Positions 31,640 through 43,440 of a DNA stretch of 64,000 nt are shown in pieces. A program made the translations under genes and the position numbers. Positions within the stretch are counted from its first letter, which is position 1; every line of letters starts with the position of its first letter. The DNA is taken from the NCBI GenBank assembly GCA_030407085.1, contig CM059582.1, forward strand, positions 135,739,001 to 135,803,000, in the 5' to 3' direction. This stretch comes from Trichopria drosophilae. Taxonomy: Eukaryota > Arthropoda > Insecta > Hymenoptera > Diapriidae. The notes below the pieces were generated by a model. It was not told the origin of the DNA. It made no database searches and saw only the letters and a program-made list of their open reading frames with translations.

Positions 31640-32990
31640 CCTGCCGCACCGCAAACTATTTTTGGATGGATTCTGACAGGTCCAATTAATCCGTCTATAG
31701 TACTCTAGTCTTTTATTCCTTGCATGCATCATGCTATTTCGGTAAGCTCTATTGAGTTGTCACTTGAACGATTTTGGGAATTAGAGCAAATTCCAACGGA
31801 GATATCTCTCTCCCAAGAGGATGAACAATGTGAGGCTCATTTTTTAGAAACCCACAGTCGTAATAGCGATGGAACATATGTCGTTAGCTTCCATTTAAGC
31901 GGGACCCACCAGATTTAGGCAATTATAGACAAATTGCCGTCGCTTCCATACATCGCATGGAAAAACGGCTGATGCGCGATGAAAAAATCGCCTCCGTATA
32001 TTCTCAATTCCTAAAGGAATATCATGATCTCGGACACATGGAACGCGTTGAGCTCGACGATAAGTCGGTGGATACACCAGTCTATCTCCCTCATCATCCC
32101 GTGAAGCGAGGCAGTAGTACCACCACAAAATAGCGGTGGTATTTAATGCCTCGTGTAGTACCTCAATTGGTGGGAGATTCAACGACATGCCACATGTAGG
32201 TCAAAAATTGCGAAATGATCTTCCCGCAGTTCTGTTACGTTGGCGGGAACGCCAATACGTATTCGTTGCAGACTTCGAAAAAATGTTTCGGCAAATCTTG
32301 GTCGATCGCCGTGATCAACATGTATTCTTTGGCGAGATTCTCCGGATGAACCTTTAAATACGCACACGCTCACCACAGTTATGTATGGTACAGCCGCAGC
32401 GCCTCTTCTAGCTCTAGTTATAGATGAAGGTGCTAATTAACCTCTCGCTTCGGCTATAGTATCACAGAGATCGTACGTCGACGACGTACTTTTCGGCGCT
32501 CCGGACTTTATTCTTGCTTCCCAAATGCAGGAATAGATAATCGAGACGTTCAAGCGAGCAGGGTTCAATGTGCAAAAATGAAAGTCCAACAATCCTTTCT
32601 TGTTAGACAGAAATGTGATAAACGGGGCGAATTTATCATTTCGGGACAACTCGTCGAAAAATTTTTGGCCTGTTCTGGTGCACAATCAAAGAGAAATTCC
32701 GGTTTTCTGTTGCTTCACTCGACTCACCTGTCCCCACTAAGCGAAATCTTCTCTCACTGATCGGTAGGTTATTCGACCTACTCGGATGTCTTACGCCAGT
32801 AAAAGTGAAGGCGACAATTTTCCTTCAATCCCTATGGCTCTTAAAGATAAGTTGGGATGATCCTCTCCCATCAGATTTGGTTGATTCTTTGAATAGTTAT
32901 ATCAACAAGCTCCCGACATTGAATGCATGTTGTGTACCCAGATGGACCTACCTCAGACCTGATGATGCACATTGGGAGGTCCCTGCATTC
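31640..32990 (+). pseudogene. BEL-2 reverse transcriptase
   Basis: Broken over many frames: LERFWELEQIP (31775), VVFNASCSTSIGG (32137), VFVADFEKMFRQILVD (32260-32310), the catalytic YVDD box (32474-32485), and LIGRLFDLLGCLTPVKVKA (near 32760-32810), corresponding to the conserved KLFDPLGL motif. At least six stops or frameshifts. Confidence 0.78.
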
Positions 32991-32999
32991 TAGCAAGCC

Positions 33000-33630
33000 T
33001 AGAGATGTAATCTGCTGGACTGATTCTACGATTACACTCGCTTAGCTGCGCAAGCCTCCCACCATTTGGGCGTTTTTGTAGCGAATCGAGTGTGCAGCAT
33101 TCAGACGGAGCTACCTCAAGCCACCTGATCGTACGTTCCTTCGAAAGAGATTCCCGCGGATTGTGCTAGTCGAGGCTTGATGCCGAACTAGTTACCTAAT
33201 TTCTCATTATGGCGGGATGGTCCTTCGTGGCTAAAACAGCCTAGAGAAGCATGGCCAAAACAACCATCCACCCAATTGACGTGACTGAAGAGCGTCAACG
33301 TAACGTTCATGGGACTACCGTAAAATTACAAATTGTTGGCACACACTACTAAGAGTCGATGCATATTTGCGACGAATGTGCCCCTCCGTGCGTAGGGAAG
33401 GAAAAATTCCAAAAGAGGTCGCAGTCAGCGTGAATGAGATTGAGAAAACCGATTCTTGTCTTGCAAGAGCATCCGTTTTAAAAATTCCTCAATTGTTTTC
33501 TCGACTTATTCGAGCTAATCCGTGGAGGTGGGTGATTAAAAAATTCGTCGCTATCCGAAAACGAAAAGTTCCCTTACGTCTTCCCTAGAGGTCGTGTTGC
33601 GTTACTAATCGTCAGTCATTATCACCAAAA
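33000..33630 (+). pseudogene. BEL-2 RNase H to integrase connection, heavily decayed
   Basis: The stretch around 33015-33060 reads CWTDSTITL, the RNase H W-(S/T)-D-S motif of BEL elements, followed by short broken frames. 33367-33588 is an open frame in the region expected between RNase H and integrase, without its own motif. Confidence 0.5.
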
Positions 33631-33633
33631 ACA

Positions 33634-34656
33634 TTGCACGGGGGAACGCAGGTGACTTTACGCGCCTTAAGAGAGCGATTTTGGATTCTAGGGGCGAGAA
33701 ATCTGGTTAAAAGTCACATTCATCGGTGTGTAGTATGTACGCGTAGTCGTGGTCGTATCACCTCATCGCGACCATTTTTCCACACGGGACTAGATTATGC
33801 TGGTCCGATCAATGTGAGATTCAGGTCTGGCAGAGATCAGAAGTCCTTCAAAACCTGCGTGGTAGTATTCGTATGTATTTGTATTCGAGTGATCCCTATT
33901 GAGCTAGTCACGGACTATACGGCTGAGGCGTTTCTAGCGGCGTTCGATCGGTTCAAAGCTCGTAGAAGTATTCCTAGCGATTCATATAGCGGCAACGATC
34001 GCAACATTAAGGGCGCTGATCGCGAGCTTCGATAAGCTTTCGGGACCGTCTCGCAAAATGGTAACCTTCTATCTCGATTGGCTCCCGGTGAGACCCAGTG
34101 GCATTTCATCCCTCCTTACGCTCCCCACTTCGGTGATATATGGGAGGTAGGCGTGAAATGCTTAAAGAAACATCAACGCCGAGTACTGGGCGCCGCAATG
34201 CCTACAGTTGAAGAAATTATGACACTTTTCTGTCAAATAGAGGGGTGTCTTAATTCGAGACGTATAGCTCCATTGCGAGACGATCCCGAGGACATTGACT
34301 TGCTACCTCCAGGACATTTTTTGGTTGGCCCATCCGTCAATGCTGTACCAAAAACTCCTGTGTATGACGTTGAAGATGGTCGATTATCACAATGGCAATT
34401 ACTCCAAAAGATACTGGAAAGATTCTGGAGAATCTGGTCCTCTGATTATCTCCAATCGCAACAACAAAGGTATAAATGGACCTCCGTAACTCCCAACCTT
34501 CAAGTCAGCGATCTCGTTCTGATACGTGATCCGGATTTACGACCCACTAAGTGGCGGCTCGGAAGGATCGTTGAGTGTTATCCAGGTCCAGATAAACTCG
34601 TGCGAGTAGTTCAAGTTAAGGCAGCCAAAGCGATTCGGACGAGACCGATAACTCAA
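33634..34656 (+). pseudogene. BEL-2 integrase
   Basis: 33634-34035 has HGGTQVTLRALRERFWI, CVVCTRSRG (zinc module) and the first catalytic Asp in TGLDYAGPI. Where the second Asp is expected (S-D-N-G-T-N-F) the sequence reads YSGNDRNIKGAD, so that motif is rearranged by substitutions. 34078 onward carries the third residue in FGDIWEVGVK and the C-terminal domain (HFLVGPSVN, WQLLQKI..FW, QVSDLVLIR). The frame is interrupted at 34033. The final residues change character after about 34656, where the LINE begins. Confidence 0.8.
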
Positions 34657-34859
34657 GGTAACCAACCCCAGTGGATGGCGAGGTAAGAGACAAACGAGAG
34701 AGGCATAACAACGGGGAGTAGGGCTAACCACCCTACTCCCTGTATTTGCGGTTACCAACAGAATACCGCGCAGGGCTCCTGACCATCGAGCTGCTTCGGA
34801 TGCAGCCCAGTCCCGCGGTGGAGGAGCCGAAACGGATGTCCCGGGACAACGACCCACGA

Positions 34860-35179
34860 ATGCCCACGGACGATTTCAGTGGACGGAGGATCTCAGGCAA
34901 GATCTAATGCGCTGCTACGAGGAGAGTTGTCCGCAACAGACAGACTACATGGCGCGAATGCATAGTCGGTTTGCAGTAATGCATCCCGAACTGGCAGATC
35001 GCTTTTCTCAACAACAACTGAGAGATTATGTGGCCTATCTGAGGCGGATAGGTTTCGTTGTTCCCAGCTGTCAACCCGTACCGGATGTGCGGGCAATAAC
35101 AACTGGGCCCGTACGCGGTGCTGGGAGAGAGATGCTCCACATTATGAAAGCACGACACTCGTGTTTAGGCAAAATTTGA
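34860..35179 (+). pseudogene. R4-type LINE N-terminal (Myb-like) region
   Basis: The frame has QWTEDLRQDLMRCYE and later DRFSQQQLRDYVAYLRRIG, a helix-rich Trp-containing pattern typical of the Myb/SANT-like region that precedes RT in R2/R4-group proteins and helps target-DNA binding. It runs on in a second frame from 35161 through a Lys/Arg/Leu-rich linker (35161-35808). Confidence 0.5.
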
Positions 35180-35804
35180 CAACGAACGTTTTGCCTAAAC
35201 AACAAGAAATAGACAGAGCAAATAGCCTACTTCTGGATGCTCTTCCAGATGACTGCGACCTGTGGCAAGTCAATTGTGCCGTTTACGATGCTGCAAGTGA
35301 TCTGGTGACTCCGCGAAATCTGACACAGACATCGGGGAGTCAGCAGATTACAAAACGCATGTCTCAATTGAACGGCAAGATTCGACTAACACGGAAACTC
35401 GCTTCCCGAATTCAGTGTGTGATCGACTATTTAACATCTGGCCGTTCATTTACGGCTAAAGTCAAGAAGTTCGCACAACTGCGAACGTATTATCACACAC
35501 TGAAAAAGCTGAAGTTGCTCAACATCAAGCAACGTTTGGCGGATAAAATTCGGGTTTGCAAAGACGGGAAGATGGAATTCGACAAAACTCAATATTTTGG
35601 ACGAATCCTTCCAACCTCTTCAAACATCGTATTGCAGCCTCAAGCGAGTTTCCGTCGATGGCGGCAGTTGAGGAATTCTGGGGGAGCATCTACGAGAAAA
35701 CATCTAGGCTTAATGCAGACACTCCAGGTATTGAAATCTTCACCGAGTTGTGCGACGAAGTCACACAACAAAGTGAAGATTGCCCACCCGTCAGTGCATT
35801 ATAG

Positions 35805-36923
35805 GTGAAAAATGCCACCACAAGAGCGAGGAATTTCTCCTCGCCGGGCTGGGATGGAATTAACAACTATTGGTGGAAGAAGTTCACTTCTGTCCATCAA
35901 CACCTAGCCCGAATATTCACCTCTTATATAAATGGAGACCAACTCATTCCGCACTGGCTGGTAGAGTGCCGAACGACACTGATCCCAAAATCGGGAGACT
36001 TGTCCGATCCGAGACATAGACCGATCACGTGTTTCAATACGTTATACAAATTGTTCACTAATATCTTGAACGAACGTATTGAGAAATCCGTGAAACCGCT
36101 GTGGCAACGGATAGTAGAGCAACGAGGCTGCAAAATGGGTGTATCCGGCTGCAAGGACAACTTGCTTATTGACAGGAGTGTTTGTCAGGACGCAGTCCAG
36201 TACAAGCGTAACCTGTCGATAGCCTGGCTGGATTACATGAAGGCGTATGACTCAACATCGCACGAGCTTCTAAGCTTTTTGCTCAAACGCCTCCATATCC
36301 ACCCAAACATAGTGAGAATTGTAGAAGACCTGATGCCTCTTTGGAAAACATGCTTTGTCATGACATCGGGAAAGCGTTGAACCATGTCTTGACTGGTTCA
36401 ATTCCAAAGAGGTGTCTATCAGGGAGATTCGCTGAGTCCTCTACTCTTCTGCATCTCACTACTGCCTCTATCCGTTGCTCTCCGGAAATCTCAAGGGTAC
36501 ATGTGTGGACCGCCTGGTGAACGTGTACAAAAGATCACCCATCTTTTCTGTATGGATGATCTTAAATTATATGCATCAGGCGAGGATCAATTACATCGAT
36601 CTCTGAACATCGCCCTCACATACTCGAGAGATATCGGCATGGAATTCGGATTGGACAAGTGTGCAGTCGTTCATTTGCACAAAGAAAGGTCAGGCTCCAA
36701 TAACAACGATATGGAGCTCGTCAACGGAAATGTCATCCGCCACCTTAGCGCCGAAGAAGCTTACATATACCTGGGCGTACCTCAAAGGCATGTCCAGCAT
36801 ATGCAGGCTGCTAAAACCACCATCATTAAAAAATACCGGCGCATTCTCCGTCAGATCTGGTCATCAGAATTGACCGGGAAAACCAGTGCTCTATTCATTT
36901 GGAGCACTAAAGTGGAACGTTGA
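35805..36923 (+). pseudogene. R4-type LINE reverse transcriptase
   Basis: 35805-36380 has SPGWDGINNYWWKKF, TTLIPKSGDL, RPITCFNTLYK and IAWLDYMKAYDS (first catalytic Asp). After a break near 36380 come VYQGDSLSPLLFC and, in 36501-36923, HLFCMDDLKLYAS, the catalytic box in which the usual aromatic residue before M-D-D is Cys. Thumb sequence follows to 36923. RT would copy the LINE RNA at the nicked target. Confidence 0.8.
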
Positions 36924-38262
36924 CGAGCTAAGGGGTCTTGGACGAAGCACACGGAAGATGATTTGTATGCAACGCAGTTTGTCTCCAAGATCTTCCGTGG
37001 AACGACTGTATTTGCCCCGAAATATGGGAGGTCGTGGTCTTTTAGGCCTGGAGTGTATGCATGACCGATTGGTCCTCGAGACAGCTTGCGACGTGATTAA
37101 TCGAACGGAGGATCCCCTGATGCTGCCTGTTCATCAGCATGAAATTCAGGGGAAGGGGGCGTTTTTGTACAACGCGGCGGAACGAGCGGCGCGAAACCTC
37201 GGTCTGGTTTTCAACGTGGGACGTAGCGGTGCACAGGAAGCTGAATCAGTTATCAATATGTGCCCAGTGCGTCTCAGGGCTAACATACGGAAGGGACAAC
37301 TCCGTATGTTAGAGGGAAAGCATATCGACAAGTCATTGCATGGACAATTCTTTCGAAATGTCCAAGAACTTGGCTTGTCGGCAGAGATGACCTTTTCGTT
37401 CTTAAGATCAGCCGGCTTGAAGTCCGAGACCGAGGGTTTTATCTTCGCATGCCAGGATGGGGTCATCAATACCTTAGCGTATCGCCAAAACGTCTTACAT
37501 CAGGCGGTACAGAGTACGCTTTGTAGATTGTGTATATGTCATGCTGAGACACTAATGCATCTTTTGGCAGCGTGCCCAATATATGCAGTTTCAGCATACA
37601 TCGAATGTACACAATGCGGCTCTTCGAGTGCTCTATTACCATCTTCGCAGCAGTTATGGTATTGATGCAACCCCAGTTTTGCCGTAGGTCCCCACTGATA
37701 TTGAATCCGTAGTCGGGAATGAGTCGTGCCGAATATACTGGAATTACTCATTCCCGACGAGCAGGCAAATATCAGCCAACAACCCTGACATCGTCCTTGT
37801 TCACTTCGATGACAAATCCATCTTTGTCATCGAGTTCTCTGCACCAGCAGAGACAAATATAGTCAGCACAGAGGACGAAAAACGGATGAAATATCGGCAA
37901 CTCCTGTTCGAAATGCGCAAGCTGTATCGATGATTCAAAATCAAGCTCGTCGTGCTGATAATTGGAGAGCTGGGAGGAATGAGACCAACTTTCCTCGAAT
38001 ACATCAAAAGCATTCAGGCCAACCGAGAACGTGCAAATTCCATCGCAGGCCGAATGCAGAAAGCAGTGCTGCTGGGATCTCTCCGTCTACTGAGGTCACA
38101 CGAGATCCTGTAACCACTTACCCAATGGTAGAGGGAGTGGTTACAGTTGCAAAAGAAATGGCCCGGTGCAGTCTGCAGCGGAGGAGATGGATATCGGAGC
38201 CACTTTTCTGCTGCAGACTGCACACGTGGATTATGGAGGACCAAGGGAGGTTAGGGTTTTAG
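36886..38262 (+). pseudogene. R4-type LINE C-terminal region with CCHC and restriction-like endonuclease
   Basis: 36886-37665 has the post-RT block VERLYLPRNMGGRGL and a C-x2-C-x7-H-x4-C motif (CRLCICHAETLMHLLAAC). Downstream, in a frame around 37770-37930, are NNPDIVLVHF and FVIEFSAPAETNIV, the P-D and (D/E)-containing core of the restriction-like endonuclease, followed by Lys/Tyr-rich helix sequence. This domain nicks the target DNA in R2/R4-group elements. One frame break near 37665 and a stop near 37932. Confidence 0.75.
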
Positions 38263-38386
38263 TCGGAAAACCTTGCCGTCAACATCCAAGGTGAGAGAGT
38301 CCGACATACGGGGGGTTAAACAACATCTTCAACCGCCTATGGTGCCCAACGCATTTCCCCCTCTGTCAAAAAAAAAAAAAAAAAAA

Positions 38387-38480
38387 TAACGGCTTTATTG
38401 ACACAATATACATTAATTTACATTGTTCAAGGGGCGAGGCACAGCATTAAGTGCTGTTTTACAGCCTGACCCATTTATTA
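38387..38480 (-). mobile_element. LINE 3' end fragment on the minus strand
   Basis: The minus strand carries CAATAAAGCCGTTA with AATAAA at complement 38394-38399, preceded by GTCAGGCTGTAAAACAGC and CTTGAACAATG. This looks like a non-LTR 3' UTR. It meets the R4-type poly(A) tail directly. No coding part is attached. Confidence 0.4.
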
Positions 38481-38689
38481 TCTTAATTTCTAATAATTTT
38501 TATTTTGTAAGATTTTTATTCGAAATATTTCTAAAAAATAATTTTTATTACACTATTTTAAATTTTCGTTTAATGAAAGTTTCTGTTCGCGTAAAAATCA
38601 TGAGAAAAGGAATCGCAGAATCGTGATGGATAAAGCGTGTGGGTAAAAGGGATAAAATAAGTTCCACTGTTAATATGTCCAAAAACTTA
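38481..38689. other. AT-rich sequence between LINE 3' fragment and BEL-3
   Basis: No feature recognised. Confidence 0.35.
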
Positions 38690-38779
38690 TATTTGCCGTC
38701 CTCACTTCCAACTTACAAATTAACGCAATCAGATTTGCCGCGACTAGTAACCTTAATGGACAATGCGTCCCGAATCGCG

Positions 38780-38985
38780 CGATATATAGAGGGCGCGAGT
38801 TCAGACAGGACGCAATCTCGTACAAAACTCCTCAAAGGTAGGAGTGTGATTACCTATGATCCTATATATGTGCGATTTGACGCTTTTTACCCCGGCCTCC
38901 AAAAGACCACCGAAATAAAGTGCTCTTGGAGGCAAAAAGTGCTATGATATACCATCTTTCGCGAGAAGAGCTTGGAACGAGGGGT
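38780..38985 (-). pseudogene. BEL-3 integrase fragment
   Basis: Minus-strand sequence with ALYFGGLLEAGVKSVK and HTPTFEEFCT, the block around the third catalytic residue of BEL integrase. Only about 60 residues remain, joined to RT sequence by an internal deletion. Confidence 0.6.
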
Positions 38986-39059
38986 TTTTTAGAGCATTGT
39001 TGCAAGAAAATGCTTTAGAGCAAAGCGCTTGATAGGTGCCAAGAACGTTTCAGGCGAAT

Positions 39060-39440
39060 AGTCCGAGACAATCTCTAGGTGAATTTCCTTAACCGATAAG
39101 CAAATAATGACACTGTATTCAGCTGATAATGTTCGATGGGTTTATCATCGGAATGCCGCCAAACGATACGTTGGTAGTCGCTATCACGAGGGTCAATCCA
39201 AATTTGTCGATACATTTGGCTGATGGCTGCACTAAATACCAATCGTGGAAAACGCCATTACGTGAAAACCGAGTTTATGTCAGTTTGAAGTTTTGGGCCA
39301 ACATATAAAGTGTCATTGAGCGATGCACCGTTAGAAATTTTGCGCGAAGCATTAAAAACGACACAAAGAGGCGTAGTTGAGCTACTCTCTTTTGATAACT
39401 TCAAGATGCGGAAGGTAACAAATTGGATTAGTGTTCGCAT
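39060..39440 (-). pseudogene. BEL-3 RT fragment
   Basis: CVVFNASRKISNGASLNDTLYVGPKLQ in 39258-39440 (cited by its first residues CVVFNAS), then after a break AAISQMYRQI, IVWRHSDDKP and YQLNTVS. These are the first RT motifs of BEL elements. The YVDD box is absent because of the deletion. Confidence 0.75.
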
Positions 39441-39977
39441 CCGCTTGCGGAACAGTGCTCATACGCGTTTGATTTATATAATCCTCCATAAACGCTTGAT
39501 AGTCAATTTGGGATTACTGTGGAGACGTTTTCCTAAAGATAGAAGGGAACGAATTGCAGTATCGCAGCTTTGACCAAACACTGGTGTCGCGACCTTGAAG
39601 GGAAATCCAACGACCTACTCGCCTTTGGGTAGGCGCGTATGTGTTTCGAGGAAATGTGACTCGCGATGTACATCATCTTCGTAAGCATGCGATATGTCAG
39701 AAACTTCTTCAACTTCCCAGAATGTACTAATAGGTCGGGAAAGTTGAGGCTCCAACGAACATGAATGAGCCTGGATATGAGATGAGTATATATAGTAGGT
39801 CTTGTTGGAGTCAGAAGCGTGACCCTATAAAATCCACCCGAAAATGGATGGTTTGGCTATGGGTTGCCCTGGAGGGCCTTTAATAAGGCCGTCTAGGATG
39901 ATCGAGCCATAGAGATCGCCCCCTGAGATCATCTGAATAGGAGATTGACACTTAAAATCGTCCGCAAAATGCAGACG

Positions 39978-40280
39978 TCATAAATGAGACCATCGTGAAG
40001 GAGACTTGGAGATCTGAGGTATATAGAATGTGAGATTCTTCAATACAATAGCTTGTGTTGTAAGACCTGGTTGATCACTATCAATGGGAGTGACAGCCAG
40101 AGATGGCGCAAATTTCGCGATTACAAAAGAGGCGCTACCTACACCTGAGACCTTTGTAGAAATGCGTGTCCGACGCGTATTGAGAACGCGAACCACCTGT
40201 TCCGATATAAGTGTCGCCGTAGATCCGGGATCAATAAGTGCTCGAATTTTAAGAGATCTTCCGTTCATCGCGTGCACCAA
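39978..40280 (-). pseudogene. BEL-3 protease
   Basis: KIRALIDPGSTATLIS has the protease active-site position as D-P-G-S, where BEL elements normally have D-S/T-G. TFYIPQI downstream is also typical. It overlaps the end of gag at 40249-40280. Confidence 0.7.
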
Positions 40281-42119
40281 AACAAGTGCGGCAAAACGAC
40301 CGCTGGCAAGTTAGTGCGTACATCCGATACATTGTGAGATCGGACTTCGCTTTGACCGGTTTTCGCCTGGGCGTGGAAGTGGAAGATGCCTCCGCCTGCA
40401 AATCAACGGCTGCCTTGACCTCGAATTCTTGCGAGCGGTACAGCGTCGTATGGTGCCTGTGCTTACACCTACAACAAGTGAATTTACTTGGACACGCTGA
40501 TAATAAATGATTAGCTAAACAATTTACATACAAATTATGTTTCTGAACAAACTCAAAACGGTTCGTAGTTGTCATATTTCTAAATATATTACAAGCATGT
40601 AATTCATGATCGCCTTTACAAGCGACGCAACTGCGCCTTTTCGTTTCGATATTTAAACTTTGTACGTGGGTTTTAGATTTCGACGTTGACGAACTAAAAT
40701 TAGATGCTGATTTTTTAGAGGCGTCAGTATTTACGCACTCAAGTGCTCGAGCACGAGAAAGCAGAAAACTACGAAGCTTTGTATAAGTGGGATATTCGAT
40801 ATCAGTACTTAAATTTAACTCCCATGCCTTTCGAGTGACAGGATCCGATTTTAGCATGATCAAATAAACAAGAATCGCGTCCCAGTGATCGATCTGGAAT
40901 TGTAATGATTTTAATTTAGCAAGTGCTTCGCTTGACATATCAAAGAAAAGGACAAAGACAGGCAATTTTCGCCCACCTTAATAACAATTTGTCTATTTGT
41001 GGGTCGGCTCTCGGGAGGAGAGGTACAGGACAGAAACAGGACGGTACAAGACAGAACTAGCTAGACACACAACACAACACCCACCCAGAGCCAGTCCCGC
41101 CTACCCCAGTATCGGTAACGCTAGCAGATTCGGCGGTCTGTGCCGTAGCGAGTATAACGCGTGGATTATCCCATCTTTATCCGAGATAAGATCCACGACG
41201 TACCGACCGCGGATAAGACGCTGCCTGTACCGATAACTACCGTCCGGTGTCGGCAGCGGTCCCAAATTCGTACCTTCGTCCAGCAAGGTTCCATGGTTAT
41301 TCCACACTGGACATAAGCAGAGAAAATTTCGCGGACGGGGATTCGAACTCGGAACCTTCGTGACGTTCAGTTCGTGCCTGACCTTAGCCCGCACGATCAT
41401 CTCGCCGCTTGGCTTCTCATGCAATAGCAATAAACCGACAGCGCTTTCCTTTTGCAAAGGTGGCATCGAAAGCAACATATCGAAATGCACATTTGCATTT
41501 GTGATTTTACATGAATAACGATTCTCGAGAACTGTCCAAGCATTCGTAAAAGAATTTTCTGATAATATAATGTGATTAATTACTGCAACTGGTTCAGAAT
41601 CTAATGACGATTTTAAATAATGGAATCGTTGGATGTTGTCGAGACTCGGATTATTAATGATGGGAGATGTAAAATAATTACAAAAAGTCGTCCAATTATC
41701 AGAATGACCATTAAATTTAGGTAATGAAATTTTAGGTAGAACCGTATTTCGCAGAACATGATGACTGCCGTGGAACATAGAGGTAGACGTCGTCGGACTG
41801 GAGGTTGCTCGTGGGATCATGTTGTCAATGCCATCTTCAAGATCGCCCAGCATGTCGAAGAAGGCGTTTTCAAAGAGTGAAATTGAAGTTCGGTTTAATA
41901 TGGCAAAGTACGGAGTTCATCACTGGAAGCGATCTCTCGAATTTTGTGGTGAATGTCACAGCATTTAACCCACAGTTCCTTAAGGTATTCCAAGCGAACT
42001 TTGAGACATCCCACAGTGCGCTGAGATCCACTAGGTAATTGTGCGGCCGACCTATGAATTTCTTGCATGACTGCCTTAATTTGAGTGATGAGATCCGTGG
42101 TAGTCACAGTACCAGCCAT
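40249..42119 (-). pseudogene. BEL-3 Gag, interrupted by a SINE
   Basis: Three parts on the minus strand: the N-terminal helix region (41895-42119), the DUF1759 region (about 41436-41853, LPKFNGHSDNWTTF), and, after the SINE, the C-terminal part (40249 to about 40940) with SLQFQIDHWD and Cys/His clusters (CVACKGDHELHAC, CRCKHRHHTTL). Removing the SINE would leave a colinear Gag between LLLLHE and SSEALAKL. Confidence 0.78.
41010..41435 (-). mobile_element. tRNA-derived SINE, copy 2, inserted in BEL-3 gag
   Basis: Colinear with 16540-16877: shared blocks include GCCGTAGC, CGATAACTACCG-C-GGTGTCGG, TCGTACCTTCG-CCAGCAAGGTT, and box B GAGTTCGAATCCCC (complement 41337-41352). Box A is more degenerate (near complement 41385-41400). 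The tail toward 41010 is G/T-rich on the minus strand. The ends are approximate and I could not identify a target duplication. Confidence 0.72.
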
Positions 42120-42660
42120 TGTGGAATCAGTTTTGATTTTGGTACTCGACCAAGCAATACGATTTCCATAAATCGTGAGGTTACGTCGCTAATGTAAAGT
42201 CCTACGCTGATGACAGATGAATGCACCAAGCTGACGAAATACACCGGCAACTCCGTATCCTACACAGCAACGAAGAAATACCAGCAGAAGCCCACGTTGT
42301 AAATCGGAGTTCGGTTCGGCAACGAACGTCGAAACAACAAGGGCGTGGCGTGATGCAATTGCTAAAGAAGGATCCCCTAGAGCGTCGAAGTGGTGAACAT
42401 CGGGGCTGAAGCGGTAGAGATGACGGCACTGGCACAGTCGTTGACCTAAGATTCGGCGGCTTGATGCGGCGGCAAGCCGGGAGGCGGCAATACGGTGAGG
42501 CAGCAGGTACAGAGCAAGAAGTGGGGCTGCAGACGAAGGAGAAATGAAGCGACGTCAGCAGCGTCCGCAAAATGGCTGCTTTCGAATCGTAGCGTTACCT
42601 TCATGGCGAGCGCGTTGTTCGGTAGTTAAAAATTTCGAAAAAGAGCGTTAATGGCATTGG
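42120..42660 (-). other. GC-rich segment, probable BEL-3 leader
   Basis: Directly upstream of BEL-3 gag on the minus strand, with composition unlike the AT-rich DNA that follows. It may include leader and part of a 5' LTR, but no matching LTR exists in the window. Confidence 0.35.
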
Positions 42661-43440
42661 CTCTGAAACATTGTTAATGTCCACTAGCTCACTGAATTTT
42701 TAAATGTATGTTTTTCAGCCAATTCACTAGTTTTTTTAAAGAATCTGATGCACTTACGTACGAGAGTATTTCATTTTGTATATTTTTATCTGTATTTTTA
42801 TCTGTTTATATTTTTGGAACGTGCTGATTTTTTACTTGCGACACATATAATCAAATAATTATAACTCTAACGAGTGTGGTTGACATCAAAACACTTTTTG
42901 TAGAAGTATTTTGAACGTTGGTTACAAAATATCATTGCTCTGATTTCACATTTCTCCTCAGAGCACCGTTTGCCGTTACCTTTTTGTGATTTTGTACGCC
43001 AACTGGAGACTGCCCCAAATAATTTTCTATGGTCCTTACCATAGTAAGAACGCAATGATAGAGATGAATAATATCACATTATGTGAGTCATACTACAAAT
43101 GATTAAAGAATTATTCTTATTCCCTTCTAAACTATGAAAGGGTCATTGCCTTTATTCCGGAATTTTTTTGTTGTATACAAGATATAATGACCAGGTTCAC
43201 CTCATGATTCGTTACTAAAAACTACATGCATTTGGAAAATATGGAAAAAAGACGAAAAATATCAAAAATATGTACACAATAAATAAATACAACAAATCAT
43301 ACATAATAAAATAAGACAAAAAAGAAGATAAAATTTGACGATTCGTTTTCCTTGTGGTGGTAAGAGTCGGACAACGTCCATTTTTGTTACGACAAAAAAC
43401 GTTTATAAGCAACTCCAATAAACGCTTTAGTGACCGTTTT
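42661..43440. other. AT-rich intergenic sequence
   Basis: No recognised gene. Short open frames on the minus strand have no family resemblance. Confidence 0.4.

Larger units (their letters stand above)
28896..34656 (+). mobile_element. BEL/Pao LTR retrotransposon BEL-2, 3' end missing
   Basis: Plus-strand BEL/Pao. The 5' LTR (28896-29245), primer-like site, leader, gag, protease, RT, RNase H and integrase are in order. Coding regions are riddled with stops and frameshifts. The C-terminal end of integrase runs directly into an R4/Dong-type LINE at about 34657 and no 3' LTR is seen after that LINE, so the 3' end has been lost or displaced. Confidence 0.82.
34657..38386 (+). mobile_element. R4/Dong-type LINE with restriction-like endonuclease
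   Basis: A plus-strand non-LTR element with a single ORF in the order Myb-like DNA-binding region, RT, CCHC motif and a C-terminal restriction-like endonuclease (RLE), ending in a 19-base poly(A) (38368-38386). RLE-type, single-ORF LINEs are the R2/R4 group; the RT sequence style (QRGCKMGVSGCKDNLL) is that of R4/Dong. It sits against the 3' end of BEL-2 pol. Four to five frame breaks make it inactive. The start coordinate is inferred from where BEL integrase homology ends. Confidence 0.75.
38690..42119 (-). mobile_element. BEL/Pao retrotransposon BEL-3, internally deleted and split by a SINE
   Basis: Minus-strand BEL/Pao. Gag from 42119 down to about 40300, protease about 39978-40280, RT start 39060-39440, then a jump at about 38980-39060 to integrase sequence with the catalytic Glu motif (FGGLLEAGVKSVK, near 38920-38890), which ends near 38800. 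Most of RT, all RNase H and most of integrase are deleted. A SINE (41010-41435) interrupts gag. No LTRs identified. Confidence 0.78.
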
